DNA of 30,317 nucleotides from Acidobacteriota bacterium (lineage in GTDB: Bacteria; Acidobacteriota; Blastocatellia; Pyrinomonadales; Pyrinomonadaceae). Both the position numbers and the translations under genes were made by a program. Below, piece by piece: positions 15,940 through 22,587 of this stretch; positions within the stretch are counted from its first letter, which is position 1, and the number at the start of each line of letters is the position of its first letter. The stretch covers positions 1-30,317 of the forward strand of contig JAHEEZ010000007.1 in assembly GCA_024640445.1 (NCBI GenBank), in the 5' to 3' direction. A model generated the notes under the pieces. That model made no database searches and had not been told where the DNA came from. It saw only the letters and a list, made by a program, of their open reading frames with translations.

Positions 15940-17604
15940 ATGAACGACAAGCCGGCGGCTGCCGGGACACAGACTTTTGAAACGAGGGACGTTGATCTGC
16001 GGGAGGTGCCGGGTCAATCGGACCTATTCCTCGATTTTCTTTACTCGTTCGAAGAGGTAAGCCGATTCTATCCAAACAATTCCAAGGAAGCGCACGATCT
16101 CGCAGATACGGTTCTCGAGTCGTACTCGCTGGATAGGAGCGCGCTTGTCAGTGCCCTGGAGAAGCAGAATACTGTCTACGGAGCGGACGAGTCTGTGTTT
16201 GAGAACCTGCGGCGGCTTGAAGAACCTGATTGCGTCGCCGTAATAACCGGCCAGCAAGCGGGTCTTTTTACTGGCCCTCTTTATACGATATTCAAGGCGG
16301 TCTCAGCGATACTGAAAGCAGAGGAACTGACTGCATCAGGATTGAAAGCGGTGCCGGTATTCTGGATCGCATCCGAGGACCACGATATAGAGGAGGTACG
16401 CGGGCTATCGGCGGTCGATGCTGACGGGGGCATCAGAGAATTTGCGTATGACGCGGGCGAGACCGATTCAAGACCCGTCGGATTTGTGAAGTTCGACGGT
16501 TCGGTTCGGGAACTAATTAACGAGTTTGCAGAGTCGCTTCCTGAGACCAGCTTCACGGGAAGCGTGACGGAGATCCTTTATGAATCCTATCGAGAGGGCG
16601 ACTCGTTCTCTGACTCATTCGGCAAGGCGATCGCGTCGCTTTTCCGGGGTCGCGGTCTGATTCTGGTGTCACCCTTGGACCCGGATGTTCGAAAGCTCGC
16701 CGCGCCGTTTGTCGAAAGAGCCGTAACGAAAGCCCCGGCGATACGCGATGCGCTCATCCGAAGGGGCTCCGAACTCGAAGCCGCGGGCTATCATTCGCAG
16801 GTACTGGTAAACGCTGATTTCTTCCCGTTCTTCCTGATCGATGATGCGTCCAGCAGGGTTGCCCTTAGGCTGGACGAGGACGGTGAGACTCTCATTCCGC
16901 AAAACGGCGCCCAATCGTTCACCGTTGAGGGACTTCTCGAAAGGCTGAAGGCGGACGCCGGATGCCTGAGTCCGAACGCGCTTATGCGTCCGGCGGTACA
17001 AGACTATCTTTTCCCGAACGTGTGCTACTTTGGCGGTGGCGCGGAAGTAGCGTACTTCGCGCAGAATTCATCGGTCTATGAGACCATGGCGAGACCGGTC
17101 ACGCCAATCCGACACAGGAGTTCATTCACAGTCGTCGAACCCCGGAACAGGAGGACGCTTGAAAAGTATTTACTTGAGTTCACCGACCTGTTTCGTGGAA
17201 GTGAAGAGATCAACGCCGAGGTAATAGAGAAATTCCTTGACCCTGAAACGGCAGGGTGTTTCAACAGGACAGAGAAAGAGATCAGCGCGCTGTTGAGTGA
17301 TCTTCAGGATAGGCTGCAGTCCAGCGATCCGACCCTTGCGGAAAGCCTTTCAAAAAGACGCGAAAAGATCTTGTTTCACATCGTCACGCTCCGAAAGAAA
17401 TTCACCAGCGCAGAACTGGTGAAAGACGAAACCGCCGCGCGCAGGCTCCGGTATCTTTTCAACACTATGCTGCCGAACGGCGGCCTGCAGGAAAGGACCT
17501 TGGGAGTTTTTCATTTCCTGGACCTTTACGGTGAGAGGTTCATAGACTGGATCTTCGCCGCGGCCGACGCCGATCAGGAAGACCACAGACTGGCATTCCT
17601 TTGA
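15940..17604 (+). CDS. bshC: Bacillithiol biosynthesis cysteine-adding enzyme
   Basis: BshC performs the last step of bacillithiol synthesis, joining cysteine to GlcN-malate. With ATG 15940 the protein has 554 residues, close to the usual ~540. The family signature VITGQQAGLFTGPLYTIFKA is at 101-120, and the ASEDHDIEEV segment (in FWIASEDHDIEEV) and the NVCYFGGGAEVAYFAQ segment are also typical. The frame is open 48 codons upstream, but that stretch overlaps the end of the propeller gene, the terminator and the promoter, so it is not coding. The biotin carrier gene starts 13 bases after the stop. bshA and bshB are not in the window. Presence of bshC implies a bacillithiol-based redox system. 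Confidence 0.93.
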   Translation: MNDKPAAAGTQTFETRDVDLREVPGQSDLFLDFLYSFEEVSRFYPNNSKEAHDLADTVLESYSLDRSALVSALEKQNTVYGADESVFENLRRLEEPDCVAVITGQQAGLFTGPLYTIFKAVSAILKAEELTASGLKAVPVFWIASEDHDIEEVRGLSAVDADGGIREFAYDAGETDSRPVGFVKFDGSVRELINEFAESLPETSFTGSVTEILYESYREGDSFSDSFGKAIASLFRGRGLILVSPLDPDVRKLAAPFVERAVTKAPAIRDALIRRGSELEAAGYHSQVLVNADFFPFFLIDDASSRVALRLDEDGETLIPQNGAQSFTVEGLLERLKADAGCLSPNALMRPAVQDYLFPNVCYFGGGAEVAYFAQNSSVYETMARPVTPIRHRSSFTVVEPRNRRTLEKYLLEFTDLFRGSEEINAEVIEKFLDPETAGCFNRTEKEISALLSDLQDRLQSSDPTLAESLSKRREKILFHIVTLRKKFTSAELVKDETAARRLRYLFNTMLPNGGLQERTLGVFHFLDLYGERFIDWIFAAADADQEDHRLAFL

Positions 17605-17617
17605 GAGATTTTAATTT

Positions 17618-18121
17618 ATGAAACTGCTTGTGAACTCCGGCGGGGAAACCCGGGAGCTTGAACTGACAAGGGACGGATCAAACATCTTTGCCGAACTCGG
17701 AGGCAAAAGGTATGAGATCGACATTTCGACCCCTGAACCTGGAGTTTATCTGTTGAAGAACGGGCTCAGGATCTCTGAGGCGACGGTGATCTCACAGCCG
17801 GAGCAAGGAAGGTTCAAGGTTACAACCAGTGAGAACCAGTTCGAGATCTCGGTGGCGGACCCGAGACGGCTGCGGGCGTCCGGAGCGGCAGGTGCCGACG
17901 CTGACGGCATCGCGGAATTACGCACGCAGATGCCGGGGAAGGTGGTTCGGATAATTGCGGCGTTGGGAGACGATGTGGAGGCGGGCGATGGTGTCGTCGT
18001 CGTCGAAGCGATGAAGATGCAGAACGAAATGAAGTCCCCGAAGAGCGGGCGTGTCAGGGAGATCAGGTGCGCCGAAGGCGACACCGTGAACGCGGGTGAC
18101 ATTCTTGTCGTGATCGAGTGA
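17618..18121 (+). CDS. Biotin carboxyl carrier protein
   Basis: 167 residues with a C-terminal biotinyl domain. The biotinylation site is K133 in VEAMKMQNEMKSPKSG, preceded by a MPGKVVRI strand, and the protein ends GDTVNAGDILVVIE as usual. The first ~80 residues form a beta-rich segment (KLLVNSGGETRELEL, KRYEIDIS) like that found in carriers of acyl-CoA or 2-oxoacid carboxylases, joined by an Ala/Asp-rich linker (ASGAAGADADG). It lies 13 bases after bshC and is probably cotranscribed. No biotin carboxylase or carboxyltransferase is in the window, so its partner (propionyl-CoA, acetyl-CoA or pyruvate carboxylase type) cannot be named. Confidence 0.88.
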   Translation: MKLLVNSGGETRELELTRDGSNIFAELGGKRYEIDISTPEPGVYLLKNGLRISEATVISQPEQGRFKVTTSENQFEISVADPRRLRASGAAGADADGIAELRTQMPGKVVRIIAALGDDVEAGDGVVVVEAMKMQNEMKSPKSGRVREIRCAEGDTVNAGDILVVIE

Positions 18122-18149
18122 TCATCCCCGATCCCCGATCCCCGATCCC
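18122..18149 (-). repeat. CCCCGAT heptamer tandem repeat, G-quadruplex motif on minus strand
   Basis: Three exact copies of CCCCGAT (18126-18146), with partial copies on both sides, fill the 29-base gap between the convergent biotin carrier and DAHP synthase genes. Read on the minus strand this is GGG-ATC-GGGG-ATC-GGGG-ATC-GGGG, four G-runs with three-base loops, beginning one base after the DAHP synthase stop. It could fold as a G-quadruplex at the 3' end of the aromatic operon transcript. Confidence 0.7.
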
Positions 18150-18150
18150 T

Positions 18151-19032
18151 TCAAACGGCGACCGCTGATTCCGCAGGAACGGTTATATTCTTTCGAACCC
18201 CTGCCCGCGTATCGAGCGAATCCATAAGACATTCAAATTCTGATAGATCAAGCTGTTGAAGCTTATCTGAAAGCGCTTTTTCGGGATTCGGATGCACCTC
18301 AACGATCAATCCATCGGCTCCCGCGGCGATAGCCGCCCTTGCCATCGGCGCTATCAAACTGCGCCTCCCGGTGGCGTGCGAAGGATCTACTATGATGGGA
18401 AGATGTGTAAGTTCCTTCATCAGCGCGACCGTCGCCAAGTCAAGTGTATTTCTCATGGCCGGATCAAAGGAACGGATCCCGCGCTCGCATAAGACCACGC
18501 CGCCATTATTGCCGTTCAGTAGATATTCCGCCGCCGAAAGCCATTCCTTCACCGTTGCCGCCGGACCTCTCTTTAGGAGGATCGGTTTGCCGCTGTCGGC
18601 GATCTTTTTCAGAAGCGCGAAATTCTGCATGTTCCTCGCGCCTATCTGGAGCATGTCGGCGTATTCCGCGACGAGACCGACGTGGTCTTCGCTCAGGACC
18701 TCCGTCACGACCGGGAGCCCGCTGGCGCGTCCCGCGGCTTTCAGCAGTTTCAGTCCCTCCTCTTCGAGGCCCTGGAAGCTGTAAGGCGAGGTCCGTGGTT
18801 TGAACGCGCCGCCGCGAAGCATTGTCGCCCCGCTCGCTCGTACCGAGTACGCGGCTTCTGATATCTGACTCTCCGACTCAACCGAGCAGGGACCTGCGAT
18901 CACTACCGGGGATCCCGTGCCGAACCTTACACCGGAAACATTCACTATCGTGTCCGTTCGCCCGTATCTGCCGGCGAGCGGGTGCTCCGCCGGTGTTTTG
19001 GTGCATGCGAGATCTGTCCATCCGTCTGCCAT
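18151..19032 (-). CDS. aroF: 3-deoxy-7-phosphoheptulonate synthase (DAHP synthase)
   Basis: First enzyme of the shikimate pathway, condensing phosphoenolpyruvate with erythrose 4-phosphate. The protein is of the type I-beta (AroA/KdsA-like) family: VVIAGPCSVES, MLRGGAFKPRTSPYSFQG, LLKRGPAATVKEW and IVDPSHATGRR are diagnostic, in order. It has 293 residues. Only about 30 residues precede the barrel, so the ferredoxin-like regulatory domain of the Thermotoga enzyme and the fused chorismate mutase domain of the Bacillus enzyme are both absent; allosteric inhibition through them is not expected. AGGAG lies 11 bases before the ATG. It is the last gene of the operon, 27 bases after the prephenate dehydratase. 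Confidence 0.94.
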   Translation of the reverse strand: MADGWTDLACTKTPAEHPLAGRYGRTDTIVNVSGVRFGTGSPVVIAGPCSVESESQISEAAYSVRASGATMLRGGAFKPRTSPYSFQGLEEEGLKLLKAAGRASGLPVVTEVLSEDHVGLVAEYADMLQIGARNMQNFALLKKIADSGKPILLKRGPAATVKEWLSAAEYLLNGNNGGVVLCERGIRSFDPAMRNTLDLATVALMKELTHLPIIVDPSHATGRRSLIAPMARAAIAAGADGLIVEVHPNPEKALSDKLQQLDLSEFECLMDSLDTRAGVRKNITVPAESAVAV

Positions 19033-19059
19033 TGTTCAGTTACTCCTTGATAATTCTTT

Positions 19060-19605
19060 CTACCTGCCAACAAGGCAGAAGGTCGTGATGTTAGTTTCGG
19101 TATCGGCCACTCGTTCCAGTATGATCTCGCCGCCGTAGATTTCAGCCGCCATCCTGCTGCCAATTGCCGCTGCGCTCGTGTCGCCCGCCGCGGCAACGGA
19201 CCGGATGGATGTCGCTGTGTCAGATGCCAGCTCCTGTTTTAAGTGAGGATGCGAGCGGAAGAACTTACCGCACTGGGCAAGCGCTACCCTGTGGGAAGCA
19301 ACCGTCCTGAGGCTATCCAGATCTCCGCCTTTTGGCGCGACGAGCACGTGCCTTATCTCCAGAGGGGCGAGGTCGAGTTTTTTGAGGTTCATTTCCCGGA
19401 TCAGAGAGTCTACGTCTGAAAGACGGCCTGCGAGGCTGTTGTGAACGGGAACCACCGCCACATCCGAGGTCCCGTCGGCAACTGAGCCGAGCGCTCCTTG
19501 GAAGTCGTGAAAACTCACCCGAGGTGTTCCCGGACTCAGAAAGATATCGACCGCGGCGTCGCTGTAGCTACCCGCAATTCCCTGTATTGCAGCAGTTTTT
19601 AGCAT
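19060..19605 (-). CDS. pheA: Prephenate dehydratase, catalytic domain only, divergent
   Basis: Converts prephenate to phenylpyruvate for phenylalanine synthesis. The 181 residues span one PDT domain: IQGIAGSYSDAA replaces the usual YLGPxGTFSxxAA, VVPVHNSLAG (52-60) the VPIENSxxG motif, and ASHRVALAQC the SHPQALAQC motif. The protein stops right after NITTFCLVGR, so the C-terminal ACT regulatory domain is missing. Two key positions differ: H55 stands where Glu is usual (IENS), and T175 replaces the Arg of the TRF motif (172-176 NITTF), while the motif's catalytic Thr remains. This may mean altered specificity (arogenate) or reduced activity. The start overlaps the end of the chorismate mutase gene by 7 bases (ATGCTAA), implying translational coupling. 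Confidence 0.88.
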   Translation of the reverse strand: MLKTAAIQGIAGSYSDAAVDIFLSPGTPRVSFHDFQGALGSVADGTSDVAVVPVHNSLAGRLSDVDSLIREMNLKKLDLAPLEIRHVLVAPKGGDLDSLRTVASHRVALAQCGKFFRSHPHLKQELASDTATSIRSVAAAGDTSAAAIGSRMAAEIYGGEIILERVADTETNITTFCLVGR

Positions 19606-19898
19606 TCCGCCCCGGCCCCCTGTTTTAGGGCAGTCTCGATAATTCCTCGTTGAATCTCCTTTGATTGCCGTAAGATCTCGCTGTAGATCCGGACGATGCC
19701 GACATTGCCTGCTATTCCGTCAGAGGCGGCGCAGATGTTACGCATGACCGCCTCTTCTCGCCTCTTGTCCCTCGCAGGCAATCCGGCAGTTACTTTTATG
19801 GCTCCGATCTTCCGTACGACACGGATTCTCTTCTCGATCAGCCGCACAAGTTCACGGTCAATGTTGTCGATTTCTTCTCGCCAGTCTTCCAGGTTCAT
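19599..19898 (-). CDS. aroQ: Chorismate mutase, AroQ type
   Basis: 99 residues of an all-helical AroQ chorismate mutase, which rearranges chorismate to prephenate. Family residues are visible: WREEIDNIDRELVRLIEKR at the N terminus, IGAIKV with its lysine, ARDKRREEAV with the Arg-Asp/Glu set, and EILRQSKEIQ at the C terminus. In many proteobacteria this domain is fused to prephenate dehydratase; here the two are separate genes that overlap by 7 bases. GGGAG lies five bases before the ATG. The gene is the first structural gene of the operon and sits directly behind the Phe/Tyr attenuator: the terminator's T-tract ends about 13 bases before its start codon. Confidence 0.94.
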   Translation of the reverse strand: MNLEDWREEIDNIDRELVRLIEKRIRVVRKIGAIKVTAGLPARDKRREEAVMRNICAASDGIAGNVGIVRIYSEILRQSKEIQRGIIETALKQGAGAEC

Positions 19899-19910
19899 GT
19901 TTTCTCCCGA

Positions 19911-19948
19911 AAAAGAAAAAGCCGCGAAGCTGTTTCCAGTTCGCGGCT
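19911..19948 (-). terminator. Attenuator terminator (3:4 hairpin) of the aromatic operon
   Basis: On the minus strand AGCCGCGAA (19948-19940) pairs with TTCGCGGCT (19928-19920); an inner CTG/CAG extends the stem to about 12 pairs with one bulged base and a GAAA loop. TTTTTCTTTT follows immediately (19920-19911). It lies between the leader peptide and the chorismate mutase start, so by default it would stop transcription before the operon. Confidence 0.9.
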
Positions 19949-20039
19949 AATCGATGTCTCTTGTTCAGCTTGTAAGCTTAAACGTCGCGCACCTTCAGCC
20001 GCTTCTCAAAAAAGTAGAAGTAAAAGTAGAACTCGGCTG
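19920..20039 (-). promoter_or_regulatory. Phe/Tyr transcription attenuator with alternative pairings
   Basis: Four segments on the minus strand. Segment 1 is CAGCCG (20039-20034), just before the aromatic codons. Segment 2 is GCGGCTGA (20002-19995), just after them. Segment 3 is TTAGCCGC (19950-19943), the 5' arm of the terminator. Segment 4 is TTCGCGGCT (19928-19920). 1:2 pair over six bases, extendable to nine with one mismatch; 2:3 pair over eight with one G-U; 3:4 is the terminator. A ribosome stalled on the aromatic codons would cover segment 1, free segment 2 to pair with 3, and prevent termination. A further hairpin (about 19963-19983) spans the leader stop codon. Confidence 0.82.
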
Positions 20040-20058
20040 TAAGAGTATTGTTCGTCAT
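19978..20058 (-). CDS. Aromatic leader peptide (pheL-like attenuator ORF)
   Basis: A 26-residue reading frame from ATG 20058 to TAA 19978. Residues 10-17 are FYFYFYFF, five Phe and three Tyr in a row (codons at 20031-20008). Such a run is characteristic of leader peptides that sense charged tRNA, as in enterobacterial pheL. The peptide begins about 25 bases after the predicted transcription start and ends 30 bases before the terminator stem. The C-terminal part (EKRLKVRDV) encodes segment 2 of the RNA switch. No good Shine-Dalgarno sequence is visible before the ATG; only a weak AAGCAAG lies upstream. The peptide itself probably has no function beyond being translated. It is too short for ordinary gene finding. 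Confidence 0.85.
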   Translation of the reverse strand: MTNNTLTAEFYFYFYFFEKRLKVRDV

Positions 20059-20089
20059 TTCGTGATCTTGCTTGCGCAAAATTTCAGCA

Positions 20090-20119
20090 AGGCTAGCAGA
20101 TGCCGATTCGGGGTGTCAA
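20090..20119 (-). promoter_or_regulatory. Promoter of the aromatic amino acid operon
   Basis: A perfect TTGACA (20119-20114) is followed after 18 bases by TAGCCT (20095-20090), which matches 3 of 6 -10 consensus bases. Transcription would start near 20083, leaving a leader of about 25 bases before the leader peptide and about 185 before the chorismate mutase gene. Confidence 0.55.
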
Positions 20120-20181
20120 GTGAAATTTGTGTTACGGGGAATCAGAGGTCCGAGCGGCAGGTAGGAGAATAAGAAACACTT

Positions 20182-20275
20182 AACCGCAAAGTCGCGGAGA
20201 CGCAGAGAAATTTAGGACGCGGCAGGCGCGTTCATCAGACCCAAATTTCCTCTGCGTCTCCGCGACTTTGCGGTT
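20182..20275. repeat. Long intergenic inverted repeat
   Basis: Arms at 20182-20213 and 20243-20275 match perfectly over the outer 26 bases (AACCGCAAAGTCGCGGAG... and its complement), then after one extra base over AAATTT. The loop is about 29 bases. TTTTTT follows on the plus strand, so it would act as a terminator in that direction, although no plus-strand gene precedes it. It lies downstream of mutL. Similar 'AACCGCAAAG...GCGCAGAG' repeats are scattered through many bacterial genomes, which suggests a repeat family rather than a dedicated terminator. Confidence 0.85.
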
Positions 20276-20333
20276 TTTTCCCGTATTATGCCCCTCGCTG
20301 TGGATTTCATTGACCGATGCCCATTGGTAATTG

Positions 20334-22265
20334 CTAGGAGCGGTGGAATCTTCGCTCGATGTCCTTCATGGTCAACCTCAGGATCACGGGCCGGCCGTGA
20401 GGGCAGGTGGTTGGTGATGACGTAGTGAAAAGCCGATCGACCATCCACTTCATCTTCTCGTCCGTGAGCCTCATATTGATCTTGACCGCCGCTTTGCACG
20501 CAAGCGATGCCGCAATCTCGTCACGCAAAGTCGCCTTTGCCCCTGCGCGTCCTGCCTTGTCCGCCGTCTCAAGCATTTCGGCTAGCAAATTAGCTGCGTC
20601 CATCGGTGGCAGATAGGCGGGTACGCTCTGGACCGCGACGGTCCTGCCGGACAGCTTCATCAGCCCAAAGCCGGCGGATTCGAGTTCCTGTTGTATCTCA
20701 TCGAATATGGCCGCCTGCGCAGGGGTCAGGTCGAGAGTGTCCGGGACGAGTAGATTCTGGGACTCGACCGGTCTTCCGTCCTCCTTTTGGCGGAACTTAT
20801 CAAAGAGTATGCGTTCGTGCGCAACGTGCTGGTCTATGAGAAGAAGGCCCTGGTCGTCTTCCGCGATTATGAAGCTGTCGTGGAGCTGGCCGAGAGGCTT
20901 GATCTTCGAGGCGGCGATGTCCGAGATCTCCTGCGCCTTTGGCAACGCTTCCGCGGAATCGAAAACAGGGACTCCGGGCATCTCTCCGCGATCTACCGGA
21001 AGTTCTTGAAAAGCAGAGCGTTCAGCCGCAGGGGAGTCAAGAACCTCTCTCGATTGAGCCGTCACAGCGGCAGCCGTGCCGCGCTCTTCGGCGATCTTCT
21101 CGAAGTCCGAAGTGTCGGCAGGGATCTCGAACGCTATTTCCGACTGAAGTTCCTGAACAGGGGGGGAATAGAACGCAGCCTTCTGCGGCTGTTCCAGGTC
21201 GCGTTCAGGATCCATAGGTTCTGGTGTCGGCGATGGTTGTTCACCTACAGCACGGTCCGACCGAACTCCCGCCTCGGAAAGGGCCTTCTTAACCGCTTCG
21301 GCGATCACGTCGCGAACCGCGAGCGCCCTTCGGAATCTTACCTCGGTCTTTGCCGGATGGACATTGACGTCTATTTCCTCGACAGGCACGTCAAGGAAAA
21401 GGAAGGCGACAGGGTAGACGCCGTGGGGAAGCACGCTTCTGTACCCTTCCTGAAGGCCCGCCGAGATCATCTTGTCTTTTACGAACCGTCCGTTGATGAA
21501 GAAGTACTGGGCGTCACGTGTCGTCCTACGTTCTCTTGGCGCGGAGACAAACCCGGAAACATAGGCGATGAACTCCCGTCCACCGCTGATCGGCAGAAGG
21601 CTTTCGATCAGTGAAGGCCCAAAGAGTTGAAATGCCCGTTCGCGAAGATCTTTCGCCGGAACCGCCCTGATCAGTTCGCGGCCGTTGCTTTTCAGCGAGA
21701 ACGCAATCTCCGGATTGGCGAGCGCGTAGTGCGTGACGATGCTTGCGATGTGGTAATTCTCGGTCGCCTGCGAACGCATGAACTTGCGCCTCGCGGGCGT
21801 GTTGAAGAACAGGTCGCGCACCGAAACGGTCGTCCCTGTCGGCCGTGCGGCATCCCGGATCTCCGGAGCGCTGCCGCCGTCGATTGAAACCCTTGTTCCC
21901 GAAGGACCGTCGTGAACCTTTGTTACAAGTTCGATCTTCGCGACCGATGCGATCGAAGCCAGTGCTTCCCCGCGGAAACCCAGGGTACTGATCCGCCCAA
22001 GGTCCTCCTGAGTGCTGATCTTTGAAGTTGCGTGCCTCTCGAAAGCGAGAACGGCGTCGTCCGGCATCATCCCGATCCCGTCATCGGCGACCTCCATCAG
22101 TCGCCTGCCGCCGAGTTCAACTTCTACGGAGATCCTTCGAGCCCCGGCGTCCAGGGAATTCTCGATGAGTTCCTTGACCACAGACGCGGGGCGCTCTACC
22201 ACCTCGCCGGCGGCGATCTGGTTCGAGAGATGATCTGGAAGCAATTTGATCCTGTTAGTCGCCAT
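20334..22265 (-). CDS. mutL: DNA mismatch repair protein MutL
   Basis: 643 residues. MutL couples mismatch recognition by MutS to strand incision. The N-terminal GHKL ATPase shows VVKELIENSLDAGA, DDGIGM and GFRGEALASIASV. A long Pro/Glu-rich linker (about 340-460) leads to the C-terminal dimerisation domain. That domain has the endonuclease signatures: DQHVAHERILFD (from 478), a variant of DQHA(x)2E(x)4E with V for A and D for the last E, ACKAA (589-593) and CPHGRP (621-626). It is therefore probably a nicking MutL of the kind found in bacteria without MutH. The start overlaps the preceding CWC gene by 11 bases, so the two are cotranscribed. mutS is not in the window. Confidence 0.96.
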   Translation of the reverse strand: MATNRIKLLPDHLSNQIAAGEVVERPASVVKELIENSLDAGARRISVEVELGGRRLMEVADDGIGMMPDDAVLAFERHATSKISTQEDLGRISTLGFRGEALASIASVAKIELVTKVHDGPSGTRVSIDGGSAPEIRDAARPTGTTVSVRDLFFNTPARRKFMRSQATENYHIASIVTHYALANPEIAFSLKSNGRELIRAVPAKDLRERAFQLFGPSLIESLLPISGGREFIAYVSGFVSAPRERRTTRDAQYFFINGRFVKDKMISAGLQEGYRSVLPHGVYPVAFLFLDVPVEEIDVNVHPAKTEVRFRRALAVRDVIAEAVKKALSEAGVRSDRAVGEQPSPTPEPMDPERDLEQPQKAAFYSPPVQELQSEIAFEIPADTSDFEKIAEERGTAAAVTAQSREVLDSPAAERSAFQELPVDRGEMPGVPVFDSAEALPKAQEISDIAASKIKPLGQLHDSFIIAEDDQGLLLIDQHVAHERILFDKFRQKEDGRPVESQNLLVPDTLDLTPAQAAIFDEIQQELESAGFGLMKLSGRTVAVQSVPAYLPPMDAANLLAEMLETADKAGRAGAKATLRDEIAASLACKAAVKINMRLTDEKMKWMVDRLFTTSSPTTCPHGRPVILRLTMKDIERRFHRS

Positions 22266-22509
22266 TCTTCAACAGTGTACCGTCAACATTCTCTCTTCGT
22301 TCAGCGTCATTCCGGGATAGCACAACCATGCGAAGGCAGTTCGGACAGAGGCAATCACTGAACTCTTCCGAGAGTTCGGCGAGGACGGTCTTTGGAACTC
22401 TCACATCTGCACACCAACATTCGCCGGTTGCGGCGCCGCATCCGAACTCCTGTCGGCAGGAGCCGCAGACTACCGCACGCGCCTCCCGGTCTGAATCGAT
22501 CACAGTCAT
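22255..22509 (-). CDS. Cysteine-rich CWC family protein
   Basis: 84 residues from ATG 22509. The pattern CGSC...FGC...ECWC...P, then CLCPNCL, is that of the small cysteine-rich CWC family, probably metal-binding; function is not established. The frame is open upstream to 22566, but that start lies inside the terminator of the peroxiredoxin gene, so the shorter form is preferred. The stop overlaps the mutL start by 11 bases. No clear ribosome site is seen before 22509. Its constant coupling to mutL here is the only hint to a role. Confidence 0.8.
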   Translation of the reverse strand: MTVIDSDREARAVVCGSCRQEFGCGAATGECWCADVRVPKTVLAELSEEFSDCLCPNCLRMVVLSRNDAERRENVDGTLLKNGD

Positions 22510-22530
22510 TAGATATACATTTTCGGGGCC

Positions 22531-22564
22531 AAAAATGAAAATGGGCAGGCTTTCGGACCTGCCC
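22531..22564 (-). terminator. Intrinsic terminator of the peroxiredoxin gene
   Basis: On the minus strand GGGCAGG (22564-22558) pairs with CCTGCCC (22549-22543) around an eight-base loop, followed by ATTTTCATTTTT. It begins about 24 bases after the peroxiredoxin stop. Confidence 0.85.
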
Positions 22565-22587
22565 ACTAAACGATGGTTCCGCTGAAT

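Noticed and set aside
18122..18149. Start of a CRISPR array or satellite
   Set aside because: Units are only seven bases with no spacers; it is a short tandem repeat.
20787..21614. 275-codon plus-strand frame opposite mutL
   Set aside because: Antisense shadow of the MutL linker and ATPase regions; no recognisable protein features.
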